A stretch of DNA of 64,000 bases from Lingula anatina (taxonomy: Eukaryota > Brachiopoda > Lingulata > Lingulida > Lingulidae), in NCBI RefSeq assembly GCF_001039355.2, contig NW_019775385.1:324087-388086 (forward strand), in the 5' to 3' direction. Below, in pieces: positions 1 through 12,800 of the stretch. A program made the position numbers and the translations under genes. Positions within the stretch are counted from its first letter, which is position 1. Each line of letters starts with the position of its first letter. The notes beneath the pieces are model-generated. The model saw only the letters and a program-made list of their open reading frames with translations, searched no databases and was not told the DNA's origin.

Positions 1-60
1 CGGGCAGGTGCTAGGCATGTTTGTTAAATGGATTACAAAAAGAAAATTGATTAAATACGA
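1..60 (+). CDS. 3' end of a fourth LLTP copy (LLTP-4), truncated by the window edge
   Basis: Only the last codons are visible. Read from base 3 they give Gly-Arg-Cys and then TAG at 12-14. The three minus-strand LLTP genes end the same way, with Ala-Gly-(Ser/Arg)-Cys and a stop. The first 60 or so bases match the reverse complement of 59160-59220, the stop and 3' UTR of LLTP-3, at roughly 90 percent identity by eye. This copy therefore lies on the plus strand, opposite to the other three, and its body would be to the left of the window. Whether the gene is intact cannot be judged. Confidence 0.75.
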
Positions 61-65
61 ATATA

Positions 66-1723
66 CAGACTTGACATTTAATATGGAATATTTTTTCCAA
101 ATCATAATTAATCAGTTTTTTTCCTATTTTGCTGACTGATAAATGAAAATAAGGATTAAAATCGTCTTTTAAAAACTTGAGATAATCTGTTCGATGTTAT
201 TGTGACATGAGTCCATTAATTGAATTCACCAGTGAAGCAAACAAAAATACATTGCCTATTTTAAGTCATACGACAACCATTGAAAGCGATATTTTCGATC
301 TCCATATTTTCCTAATTATCGTCTTTAAAAGAGTTACACGCCCCACAAAGGCCCCTCATGTGGGTGTCTAGACACAGCAATGGTCGCTGTTACGTCGGAC
401 CTCATCTTGCCGCTACCAGAGCTTTCAAGCGACAAGGCATTCCTTAGAATGGGTTTTAGAGAGAGAATAAAATTTCAGGCAACGGTTAAGACTTGGCCAG
501 TTTGGTTCAGTTTTGTTGTAGGACATACAGGCCGTTGATACAGCGAGTAATGACCTAGCCACATATTGTCTCTGTGGTTCAAATACGGCGATTTTGATGA
601 CCAAGGTAGCTGCTCATTCCCTTGGTTCTGTAAGTTATCTGCTATTAAAAGTGCTCTGTGTGAACCGGCAATCTCATCGTGCAACCTAAAATTGTTCCTA
701 AGGTGCCCCTATCAAATGATGGTCAAGTGGTTCCCAGAGTATTCCTCTATTTGATCTGGTTCAGGTTTTCATCGATGACTTCCATTAGTGTTTTGGCACC
801 AATGTGGTATCCACTCCAAATAGTGATGCTTCCAATGACCCTAGTCACTTAAAAAGTGGCACACGTCTTGTCGTAGGCCTCTTCAGGATGTCTGTAAACT
901 CTGTTTTGACCATTTTAGCGGTACGGGTGAAATCTGACTTCAATAAAGAAAGGCACGCGATTTCAGTGTCCTACCCAAAAATGGTCAGGGTCCCCAATTC
1001 ATTAGAGAAACAGACTACGCTGTTTAGCTGTTTACAGTGGCTTCCTCAGAGGTCGCCTGATATCCTAACCTGCTGAAACCATTTTGGTGTTCGCTAAGAG
1101 CCTTGAAAAAACGCGTTTTGGTGACAATTTGCCCCTCATTCAAAACGGACTGGATGGTTTCGGTTTAATTGCAGCAGCATATCCTGAAGGACAGTGAGTC
1201 CTGTAACCTGGTGGTAATTAAGATGTCGATACATTGGGCGTGGTCTCTGTGTAGGTGCATCAGTCTGGGCATAACCCTATAAAACTGTGCAGACCATTCC
1301 GTTTGACACAATAATCTGTCTGGCAATGTCTGTCTTTTTCGCACCATTCTGGCACAGCTTAACAATTTTAAAAAACACTGCTTAATTCATTTTACGCACT
1401 GCAAAACAGACCGTTTGCATGCAAAATTTCAAATTCTTCGATACAGTAGTTGCCGACATATGGATACTTTTTTGACAGAACCATCCTTCATCAAAGCCAA
1501 GCTTTGACCAGCCCAAAGGAGCACCAGACAATTAAAACACTGCATATTACACAATGCAGCAGTGCAACAGACTTGGTAGTCAGTTAATTGGTAGCGACAC
1601 ACCTGACTTCATACTTCTCCAGTCAGATATCTTATGTGAGATCTGAGTTTTTTGAAAAAAGAAGGCATTTTTACCTAGGTATACCTTTAAAACTGAAATA
1701 TTCCATATTAAATGTCAAGTCTG
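66..1723 (-). mobile_element. Degenerate Tc1/mariner-like DNA transposon
   Basis: The two ends are perfect 28-base inverted repeats (66-93 and 1696-1723) beginning CAGACTTGACATTT, flanked by TA on each side, as Tc1/mariner target duplications are. Read on the minus strand, 475-684 gives a decayed transposase C-terminal part: HRALLIADNLQNQG followed by LPWSSKSPYLNHRDNMWLG, which resembles the family's W-P-x-x-S-P-D-L-N-P-I-E-x-x-W segment, with the catalytic-region residues altered. An N-terminal fragment lies near 1165-1365. Stops and frameshifts show that it is inactive. It sits in the 3' flank of LLTP-4; the homologous flank of LLTP-3 near 59150 lacks it. Confidence 0.85.
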
Positions 1724-2143
1724 TATAAGTGTGTATGTATTTGCATATGCATGTGCCTGTACATGTGGACATGTCTGTATGTGTTCAAGTGCGTGCATGG
1801 CTTATAACATGACTTTTGTAGTCCATGCAACCCCCTCCCGTGAATACTGTACGTCCGAGTAATGTTTTCCGCTTTGTTAAATACAGATCATTCCTCGCCC
1901 TCCCTTTTTATAGGTTTGATAGATTTATTCAAATCCATTAAAACAAGTTTGTTTGTCTATCATAATCATATTTTGCCTTCTTTAATTATGATTCTACGTG
2001 TTTTCTTCTTTCCTTCTCTAATCAATTTTTAATGCGTTCATTTGGTTATTAATTAAGTAATGATTTGTTTGTATTGTTTAATTTCATTTCTATTGCTTCT
2101 TTTGTACTTCATTTAAACACAAGCTTTCAAGCACACACTTTGT
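1724..2143 (+). other. LLTP-type 3' flanking DNA, continued after the transposon
   Basis: This stretch resumes the homology to the LLTP-3 3' flank (reverse complement of about 58735-59155) exactly where the Tc1-like element ends. Shared words include TGCATGTGCCTGTACATGTGG and, at the distal end, AAGCTTTCAAGCACACACTT. Homology stops near 2143. It is non-coding and marks the outer limit of the duplicated block on this side. Confidence 0.8.
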
Positions 2144-2199
2144 TGATGAAAAAAAAAACACTTTGTTTATCTACTCAGTGACATGCTCCCTATCTCTCC

Positions 2200-2209
<10 letters not shown>

Positions 2210-2253
<44 letters not shown>
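2210..2253. repeat. (TC)n microsatellite
   Basis: Uninterrupted TC dinucleotides. Confidence 0.98.
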
Positions 2254-2258
<5 letters not shown>

Positions 2259-2312
2259 TGATACTCGGAATGGGATGCGTTGGTTTCCAATTCTATCTTT
2301 GTGTTGATTACC

Positions 2313-2314
<2 letters not shown>

Positions 2315-2359
<45 letters not shown>
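2315..2359. repeat. (TTA)n microsatellite
   Basis: Fifteen or so TTA units. A G-rich run follows at about 2470-2491. Confidence 0.98.
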
Positions 2360-2362
<3 letters not shown>

Positions 2363-2499
2363 ATTATCAGAGCTACTAGTATATCATCAATCTACTAGTA
2401 TATCATCAATCATCAATCACTGTGACAATCAAGTCTTAGGGGCATCGCGCTTTCTGTCATGCGGTTCATTTGGGGGGGGAGGGGGGAGGGGGTCATTTC

Positions 2500-5090
2500 A
2501 CAGATAAAGGATGGGTTGCTCCCCATTAACAAAGAACAAAGAACAATTAGTTTTTCAACTCAGCGCCTGCAGGTGACTGGCTTGTGTTTGCGTGACGTGA
2601 ACTTCTGTGTAGAGAAAAGTAGACAACAATAAGTAAACAAGTTATCAAGTCTGAAAGCTTATTATCAGCGGACACTTTTGTCTTGTAGAGCTTCACACTG
2701 TGCTGTTCTGTGTTATTATTTTTGCGCTTCCAAAATTGAGTCAGGCAAACAGTTGGCGAGAAATAATGGGTAGATATCTACTATGAGCATAAGGTATAAC
2801 AGAATAGAACTGGAGTAAATATATTAGAGTATCAGAAAAAAAAATTGATATATGTTATTAAACTAACACAATAATATCAAAGATTTCTCTGTGATTGGTC
2901 GGTAAGCGGTGTAACAACCATTGACACATGTGCCAACAGAATTCACGAACGTATTGCTTAGTATGTTCACATTGGACTGGAGGCAAAACTGGTTAATCAA
3001 AAACATTATATTACCCAATGCACACTTAACACGAACACTTAGAGCCAGTATAATGGGTTTAAATACTGTATCTTTGTCTATCTGCAGTGTCTTTGCCTTA
3101 TTTTTGAAGTGTCGACGTTGCTGTTTCCAAATTTGGCATGTTTTATGCGTGTCGACGGTGAATTCTCAAGTAATCTGAACATTTTTGCCGACTTAACGCA
3201 GGTGCAGTTCTATTAGGCTGCAGTTTTGCGTGATATTCGTACACATGACATACATTTGAAAACATCTAAAAAAAACTTTTCTGAAAACACCTACAATGTA
3301 CATCAACAAAAACAACCGCGTTTTATCTTAACAAGGAATAGTGCATTAACAGAATCAAATTTATTTTTTCAAATCATCCATTTTTTTGTCGATGCTAATG
3401 CCACGGTCTCAGACTGTCGGCGTACATGTAATCAGACCGCAGCGGAAAAAAAACATAATAACAGTTCCAAATCAACTTTATCGCTTGTTGTCGACAGGTT
3501 TCATGTTAATCGTACGGTATGGTGAAAACCAATCGGTCAAATTACAATAAGCAGAGCTGAATAATGGAGAAAGGGAAATTTTTTCGTGTCTGTGTTATTT
3601 GTTGTGCTCAACCTCCTTCCACCGTCTTCATAAATCTAGTTACTCAGTGTTTAAAGCATGATAAAATCACATAGATCAGAAAGAGAACCACATACATGTA
3701 GTTATTTTTAAGCTAAGCAGTATTTATTAAATAGGGCATCAAAACAGTCCAAATACGAAGGGCTGGCCACTGGAAAACCTATTTTGTATAAAAAAGTCTT
3801 TAACATGGCTCCGGGCGCAGTCATGGGTCAGTTTGATTGCTTTACAGGTACATATGAACTGAGCACCTACTTACCAGTAGGGGGCACTTTTGCAGCTTGC
3901 AAGATGCTCTGTCCGTTTACTGCAGTAGAGAAGCGAGAAAATCGAGTATAATAAGTGCTAATGTTACCTTTCTTATCTTTACAGATACGACATGCATGTA
4001 CGAAAGAACATATTTTAATATTTATTAAAATAAATAAATGATCCTTTCTGTGATTATTTAATCAACTGTCTATTCTGAAAGGCTGCATATACTGTAGTTT
4101 TTCGTCTTCTGGACGCCTTTTTTGCCAGACAGCTGGGTCGTGTTGGCTTTGGTATTTCAATCACATTTAATAACTGTGGATCGCATGTCCCTGGAAGCTG
4201 ATGCACGTCAACTGAATCCCCCAGAAAATGCAGCTTGCGTCAACAGCTTATCTAATAGGAGGCAAGTCCATGCACCAGGGGCTTCTAGACGTGAACATTA
4301 GGGCTCGGTCTGGACTAGCTTGAACTGTATTTCGTATATGTGTGGTTTCTTTAAAACGTGTGCAACGTGATGTAAGATCGAATGTCTGGTTTGTGAGATG
4401 TAAGAGACAAGTTGAAGCTCATAGAAACTGCTTTTTCATATACTTCAGCATGTACATAACTAAAGGCACGTAAAACACCGGTCTAAACACTTAATTTTGT
4501 GAAAGTAGTTTTCTCAAAAGACATCTTTAATCATTAATTGTTAGCAACGTGTCTGTTCAAGAAAAGTAATTACAAAATATATATTAAGAATTCTAGTCAA
4601 GTTAAATTTTGAGACTCAGCGGAGCTGCTTGTTGAATACAGAAAAAGAGGTTTAGGAAAGTTGTGTTGAACGGGGTTGGGCAATTTTCGTTATGCCACAG
4701 TGTGTTGCCGTGGGATTCACCAGAAAAGCAGCACTCGTTGACAATCTTTATTTGTCTGTGACGGTCTTCCGTACGTGACTTATTTACTTTGGTGACAATA
4801 GATGTGATGCTCGAGATTATGGTCGCTTCAAGTGGTTTATAGCATATCAAAAGCTGATAGTCTTTCAAATTATCTGTCATGCGTTGAGAAGCTTACTTGT
4901 TGCATGGTACCCGGTAGCTGACCAAGAGCTTGTTAACAATAAAACATGTTAATTACGCACCGCCGCACTTTCCAAGTCAGTTAATAACAGGTTGGTGGGC
5001 TTTAAAATAATATTTCAATATATCTCTTTTCTTTCATGGGGTAATGTTATTGGTTGTTGTTTAAAATAACGTATGTTTAATATCGATATT
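2500..5090. other. Intergenic, no gene recognised
   Basis: AT-rich sequence with scattered short open frames, none with a recognisable domain, splice context or paralogue in the window. Confidence 0.6.
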
Positions 5091-5097
5091 TAAAAAA

Positions 5098-5674
5098 TTG
5101 AGTTCAGACACGGTCGCGAACATTAATGAAAGTGATTGCTGTCAGGGTATTTTGGAGCATGCGTATGCCCAGGCATTACTTCCTCGGAAGAAAACGTGGT
5201 TGAGGAAAAACTCGAAAAAGAGCGGTTATATTAAAGAAAAAAGAATGGGAACTGCTTTATTAAATGGTTTGTATATTTTAAATTATGCATGTGGATTTAA
5301 CATGGTAAGGGATATAAGAAAGACACATACGGATTTTTTAAAAAAAATGTTGGGTGTAACCGGGAGATACCCACTTCTTTTAAGTATAAAGCTACGATTT
5401 TTTAATATTAATTTAAATCCGCTCTTCGAAAAATTGTATTATAACAGCTTGCTATAAAGATCTACTCTGTCATAGATAGAGTAAAGATTGAAAGATCGTT
5501 TTAGACAAACATTGGCCGGGGAAATATCCACAAGGAGTAAAGTATTGTACCAACATCTTGTTAATAATTTTACAGTGCAATACTATTTAAATAAGCCAAT
5601 TTCACAGAAATATAAGGAAATAAATTGCCAAATTTAGACTTTCATCACATAATTTAGCTGTAGAAACTGGAAGG
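5098..5674 (+). mobile_element. Decayed non-LTR retrotransposon (LINE), reverse-transcriptase C-terminal end
   Basis: Conceptual translation shows the C-terminal tail of a LINE polyprotein in broken frames. At 5281-5400 there is YACGFNMVRDIRKTHTDFL, then KKMLGVTGRYPLLLSIKLRF, matching the usual 'x-HxxFxKxxLGVxxxT...GRYPL' region with a small internal deletion. Another frame gives QTLAGEISTRSKVLYQHLV near 5500-5560. A third gives KFRLSSHNLAVETGR at 5630-5674, a very characteristic LINE tail (KFRxSNHxLxIExGR). At least one frameshift separates these pieces, so it is a fossil. No poly-A tail or target duplication is evident. Confidence 0.75.
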
Positions 5675-6770
5675 TAAACTGACACACATATTGTTTCTGT
5701 CCTAAGCTATTCTTCAATGTAATTAACGAACGTGCATTATACTTAACGCGCCAGTTTTGTTACTTTGTTTTCTTTTACAGTTTTACAGTTTAATTCCTTT
5801 CATTTTTTTTCCAGTCTAGGGGACTTTCAAGTGTTTTAACGGAAAATGATGTAGTAACTCTGCGCCCAAACTCTCCTTAAACTAAAACTCCGTCTCTTGA
5901 TATACCTGTAGGTTGAGTAATTGTCAATGTTCAAAGACTGTTCCTGTGATACGCGTACGATGACACTGAACTTCTATTTCTGGTGTGAAGTTACTTGAAA
6001 ATCCCATTTTCCGTTTGGTACCGGATATGACAAAATGGTATTTCAAAATATTTTGTCTTCTTTCCATTTCCATAATGTTTTATACTAAAAGCCCCACTTC
6101 AGTAAAAGAAGTCACACATGTTCACTGTGCCGGGTGATGTACATTTTCTGATAAGAAATATATTAATTTTACCATAGATCTCTTTTAAAACAAAGTTTAA
6201 ATGTAGATAACATCATTTGCATTTCAGCTGATATTAGACTAATAATAAGGCTACAAAATGGTTGGGAGGTACTGTACATGTCACGGTAACTAAATGCTTT
6301 GAAAAACCCGTATATTTGTTGAATAAAGACTTAAGTCACGCGCATGACTTGATACTGCGGGAGAGTTATCTCAATACTTTTCTGTCTTATGTTTGTGAGA
6401 TGAATGAGTATCTACAATGTACAGAGTCTCAATAGTATTTTATCGTATCTATTTGCTTATTTAAGATTAATTATTTTTCTGCTCACCAGCAAGTTGAACC
6501 AGAACGGCATCCGTCGGATGCAATAAAGCACGAAATCACGGAATGACGTCATTTACTGAAAAATATGTTTTACAAACTATTTTAATTTGATAATTCATTT
6601 GGTCACAATATAACCATTCAATATGTAAATTTTCAGCGGTCTTGTATCAGAATTTGCTAAAAAGCCAACGCCAGGGTGGATCCATGTATGGCTTCCTGAA
6701 GCGTGCTGCTCTTATTTCCACGTATTATAAAGTATACGTGAAATGTCACTTGACGCATTTTCTTAACGTC
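5675..6770. other. Intergenic, upstream region of the receptor-like gene
   Basis: No coding signal seen. It contains the 5' flank of the gene that starts at 6854. Confidence 0.5.
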
Positions 6771-6778
6771 TATAAAAG
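6771..6778 (+). promoter_or_regulatory. TATA box of the receptor-like gene
   Basis: TATAAAAG stands 76 bases before the first in-frame ATG at 6854, placing a likely transcription start near 6800 and a 5' UTR of about 50 bases. The match is canonical and the position fits the downstream signal-peptide exon, but the start site is inferred. Confidence 0.6.
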
Positions 6779-6853
6779 CAGCTGCTTGCAGATATGCTAG
6801 AAGAAAATTTACCCTTCAACGGTGATAACCATTGTCAGTTGTAAAGGACAGCG

Positions 6854-9800
6854 ATGACGAAGTTTGGCGACGGCTGGTGGTTCCTTTCTGTTTTGGCTGC
6901 AATGCTGGTCATTGGTGGCCGGTCAACTACAGGTTGGTCACTGTTAAGGTGCTGTTAACTACTTATTTTCCTAATGCTTCCATTTTGTTATAGTTTTATT
7001 AACATATATTTAGGCCATATTAACTCCACCAACTTAAGTACAATTATGAATTTGTTTTCGTTACGTTTATTGTATATATTTATATGGAATAAATTATCTA
7101 TCTATCTACATGTATAAAAAACTTACGAGAATATTTCATGTAGAAGACGAATTAAGGATTTAGATCTTGACGTAGATAAATGGAACTCAACTGAGTTCCC
7201 AGGGTTAAAAATAACTGAAACGACTCGACTTACTGACAATCAAACGTATATATGTATTCCACAGTTTTTTTCTTTCTTAACAAATTCATAATATATTGTT
7301 TAACATATTATATTAAACATATTCAATATTGCTGTTAAATTGTATAACTTTAACACATGATAAAGATACCCGATAGTAACCATTGTGATATAACATTATC
7401 AACTGCAGTCGGTATTTTCAATTGCACGCACAATATGGTCACTCCAATGACTAACAGCAGTTTGCTTGGACTCAAAAAGTTTGAACATTTTATGAGGGCG
7501 GCAGAGACTTAAATATTTTGAATATCGATTTTGCTTGCATTTCATCATTTGCAAAGAGATCCCATGCTGTTCAAGATTCCGCACCCAAGGTTATGAGTTT
7601 GCTGTTTTTAAAACTAGAATTGGTAGACTGCAGTAGCATTTAGTGTTACCCCAATTATGCTTTTGTACAGCACAGTGTATCCGTGTCAATTTCAGTAAAA
7701 AATTTAGTCAATTAGTACATCTTCATATACAATTCACCTTGAAATACCATTTTACCTAGGCAAAAATGACACGATTGCAATTGATTCTTGTTGAATAGAT
7801 CATGAAACAAATCTTCAGCCTTAGAAATTGTGTATTTCGGGTGGCCAGGGTGCTGGAATATATTGGCTATCCACCAGGTGTTCTCACGCCACCGGTTATT
7901 TCTCCTATTTCAGCATAACCCTGAATTTTGCTCGAAAGTCGCTTTAAATTGCTTCATTATTGTTCACTGTTGTCATTATTGCAGTCTTATTGTATAGAGT
8001 TTATATTACCGTCAGTGTATCCGCAGTTGCCAAGGTTAGGGTTGTCATGTGTTTTTTATTTGAAAATACTTGAAATATACACGTATTCCGTCAGCGCAAT
8101 TTTCCAGGTCTTGACGAGGATAGTCGAGAAAATAGGCTATTACTTATCGGAATTTCCCCTATAGTGAAACTAATTATGTTGTTGTTTTTGTGCAATGAAC
8201 TCAATTGCTTATTAATCAACAATTAGTGTATATATCCTTTTTCCGTATCGTGCCTTTTTCCTGAGGTAGTAGTAATACCTAAGTGATTCTGATACCTGAG
8301 TTATTTTAGTAATACTTCAGTAATAATTATATATGTTGTGCTGCTCTCAGCATTTTGTGTCCTTTCCCTACAACAGATACAAACCATTAAAAGTGGGTAA
8401 CTTTTTCACTAATTCATTTTATTATTATTATCCCAGTTTCGTCTACATGTAAGTACCGGTATACTGGATGCATATGACCATGTACCCACACTAGTACATG
8501 TAACAGTAACAGTCCTCTCTTTCTGTGTCATATAAACATCTTCATACATTCTAGATTTTACCTCAAGCACCACGCCACGAGAAACGAAACGAAATGCCCT
8601 TCTTGGTAATGCCGTAAATAATTTCATATAATCAGACGATCTCATAGCAGAAAAATTAACCTTCAAGCATTATACACTTCATGCATAAGTACCGGTATAT
8701 TTTATAATGCCCTTTACGGCATGTTGGGTGTATGTTGCGTCCAAAATTGGGCCAATTGGATAGATGCTGACGTACGACTGGGCGTATACAGTTTTCCCCT
8801 TGATCTTTGCGAGTTTCGGCATCCCAGTCAACGGAAATTACACTTTCAGTGGCTGTTGTGTCTCTTATTTCGTCATAACCTGGATATTTCATCGACATTT
8901 GCGTTTTTGCATGTTTCATTTTATTCTGCTACAGTTTTAATTATCTTTTATTGACTTTATATTACCGTCACTGTTTATATAACCTGGGTAAACTGTTATA
9001 TGTTTCCTTACCTCCGCGAAGGATCTCAGGGTTATGTATTCACCTCCTATTGTCTGCATGTCTGTTTGTATGTGTGTATGTATGGATGTTTGTTTGTTTG
9101 TTTGTTTTTTGTAAGTATTCGTCATGTACCTCAAAAATTAAGGCTTAATTGTTTTTGATTAAATTTTCGACGTAGGTCAGATATGGACTAACTTAAAAGT
9201 GATTACATTTTGATAGTCGTCTGTCTATTAATTTGTCTGTTAACTATTCAGTATGTTTGTCTGTTATCGACATTATTAAAAAAAATTACGGAGGGATTTT
9301 GGTAAATTTTCAGGAAAGGCTGGGAATGGGCTGTATTGGGGTGGTGATAACAGAGTTAAATTTAATGGTTAAAATATACGAAACAATCCAACCAATTAAT
9401 CATTTAATTTATCAAATAAATAATAATGTGGACTAATGTGAAATTAACATAAAAATAATTAATGCTGTGGATATACGGCTCATTTCTTTATGTCGCAAGG
9501 TGTTGAACATCACGGGATGAACATGAATGCCCTGGCGTGGACCTAACTATCTGAGAACACTTTACATATATTACACAGTTTTTATGCATTTTATTATACT
9601 TTTCTTCTTGTTTTACATTTTGTAGTGTTAATAGTCATGTACGATCCAACAACTTTAAATTTCAAGGAATAGCTATACTGTCTGTAGTATTGTCTGACTC
9701 AGGAACGTACCCATAGTTGATTGTGACTGGTGAGGATCCCCGGAAAGACCATGAACTAAAGTCCCTATATTTGTTTGGATCAATTGGACATACAGGGGGT

Positions 9801-12800
9801 ATTTGTTGTCTGGCAAAGGCTTACGCTCCTGTCCACATGCGATTGGTTATTTACAATTTTCTCCTTGAACTTTGCGGTTTTCGGCATCCCACACGCCTCT
9901 TATGACATGTACGCTTTCAGCGGTTGTTTTGTCTTTTGTTTCGTTATAATTTTGAGATTTGATCCAAATCGCATCGTTTTAATCCTCTCATAATATTATT
10001 CAGACTTTCCTCCAAATACCAGTAGCCAAAATAATGATAAAATATATCCAGATATGCCCTGAAACACCATTGCTAAATCAAGGAATGGGGTTTAGTTTGC
10101 TATTTTAGTATAATTTAGTATAATTGCCTGTGAAGACCCCTGTACAAAAAAGAAATGGCACTCGTCTATCTATTTTAAACGCAATTCATTGGAAGTTCCA
10201 ATAAATACATGCGGAAGATGGTACATGTACTAACAATGTCTTATGGCACCATGTCTTTCGGGTAGCCATCATGTATCCGAGTTGTTTCTGCCAAATCGAA
10301 GTTTTTTTTGAAAATTTTCTGTCACATAAGTGTCATTGGTCGGTGGCGACCCTGCACTTATACGTTTGTTTTGGCTGTTTTATCATTTTTTTAACAAGTA
10401 AGTTCTAAATGTTCCCCGTAATGTGAAAAGAACTCTTGTTCAGTACTGTGAGGGTTATCTCGCTATGTATATCGACCCGCTCTTAACAGGATAAAAGCAT
10501 GCATCAAGCGTACTTCATCGTACACTATATCTGGCATAATCGTCGCGTTGTGATAAAAAAAATTACTCATAAATCTGTAATTAGAACAATAAACAGTCAA
10601 AATTATATGGACAGAGTCTCAAGTAAGGAGATATGAAGAATAAGGTCGCCAGCCCAAGAAAGCCACACAATATTCCTCTTGAGTGTATTGAAGAAATATT
10701 ATAACCAACTGAAGACATCCTTACAAAAACGAAACCTAATTTAAGTTCAAATTCATAACTTTTGAGATGGATTGATTTGAGTCAACCTGAACGACTGTAC
10801 TTAAACATGTATCCATACAGGGTCTGCACTTTTGTTATATCGTTATATCTTAAGTTAGAAACTAAATACATGTACATTGCCCAATAAAACGATAATTCTT
10901 CGATCTTTTCGATGGGGAAAAATAATTCTCCTGGTGGAAAATCCATTTTCATCGATTATATCGAAATGCGACATCGTCCAGTGACCCTTCGCATCGAAAA
11001 TAGCGAGGAGACACTCGGACATTTTCCGATAACCATCTCCAGGCTATGCTTTTCCTTTTTCTTTATGGGAGGGAAATCAATAGCACTGGAAAACAGAAAT
11101 ATGCCAGGAAGCATCCCAAATGTTGCGGAGAGGTACTTTGTTTCCTTATCTTCAAATCACCTGACAAAGAGAAGTTGAAGGAGTTTAAACAATTATTAAA
11201 AACAAAGATCAGTTGGCGAAATTGATCAAGAACATACATCTTGCAAAAACGGTCCTTTTAGGGTTCCGAATGCTAAGCAAACATGTTCATTTATTTCAAA
11301 CATCAATAAATGTTCATTTATTTCAATGAAAGAAATATGCAAAATTGACCTCTTGTATCTGCAATATACGTCCTCGATTTAGTGTTTAAAAAACCTCCAA
11401 ATTAAGCCAGCATACAGACAGTGCGATGATAGACACCGTGTATTGAATATTGATTAAAATGGAAATATGTTTGTTAGATAATAACAATAAAAGTAAGCAG
11501 ACAAAATGATGAAAAAAAAAACAAAAAAAAAAAAAAAAAAAAAAAAATTATGAACGATTGGGACCCTACGTTTCCCAGTTGTTACTGGTGTTTTACCTAC
11601 CGACATTAAATTGAATTTGGTTTAACAAAAAATGAAAATATGTTGAGTTAGATCATACAACAGTAAAAGATTGTACACAGAACAAAATAATGGTTGTTTA
11701 AAAATCCAGGTATAACAAATAATCGTTCTCCTCTGAAAATCCGATCTCTTCTGTCCTGTTACATGCTACTACATATGTAACCCAGTTATTGCATGCATCC
11801 AAAAGGGTTTCGTTATTATGACTACAAACCTGACTTTTCCTAGCACAAACATGAAAATAAAGAAATAAAAATCAATCAAATAAAGTGATCTGTAAATATT
11901 ACTTAAGTTTTTCAAACTAGAAGAAGAGAGAAAGAGTGAGACTATGGTTCGGCTTTATTTTTAAATGTCCGAAAATTAATCATTTTCGGGTACCGTGTGC
12001 GCAATGTGCGTATAAAATTTTGGTTGTTTTAATAATTAAATATCTGTGGAAATTTCTCTCAAGTTTCCATTAAAAAACACTAGAATTAGTGGACTTTTAA
12101 ACTGTGTACAGACCAGGACGTCAAGGGAGGACAAAGGGTAAAGCAATAATGATATAAATAGCATATCCTGCCTTATGTCAGTAACCAGGCTGTTCACAGG
12201 TATTTCATCAGACTCAACAACTTTTCTGTCTTTATCAAGCTCCAATCTTCCACAAGGACTTAATATAATCCATCTTTTCATAATCTTTCGTGTAACCACT
12301 TTGATTTCTGAAGTCCCCAGCTATAATTATCTTACCGACCAGCTCAATGTCACCAGGTAAGTTAACCTCGTTTGGAATATTAACCAATGACATTCCTATT
12401 CAAGGGGCCACAACGTGCTCACCAGGTAATATAAATATAGAATTGTCACTTTTTTAAATATGTCACACTAACACCTGGATATTCGGAATTTTTAAATTCA
12501 ATTATTCAGCAGACTTTTATAAATGATCTCTTCTTTTACGACAGCTACACTGAAGCAATGTATTTCTTATTACAAATTCAGTATAATTACTGCATAAACG
12601 CAGATATCCGGTAGAGATATTTGCGTTTTACTACATATAGAGCTTTTGATTAATCTCTTCGCTTTTTACGGGAACTATTTGATCAATTTTCGCAAGTCTG
12701 TGGGCCTTGGTATCTATTTCAAATGTTTGATTTGACCTTCAAAACGAACCACCATACCATCACTGTCGAATTCAAATGTTACCTGTGTAGCCAGTTTCAA

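Noticed and set aside
2183-2507. Ser-Leu and Tyr repeat frames
   Set aside because: They come from the (TC)n and (TTA)n arrays.
3226-3525. 99-residue plus-strand frame
   Set aside because: AT-rich, no recognisable motif, no promoter or splice signals.
10912-11178. 88-residue frame in the first intron of the receptor-like gene
   Set aside because: No motif, no paralogue and no splice context tying it to the gene.
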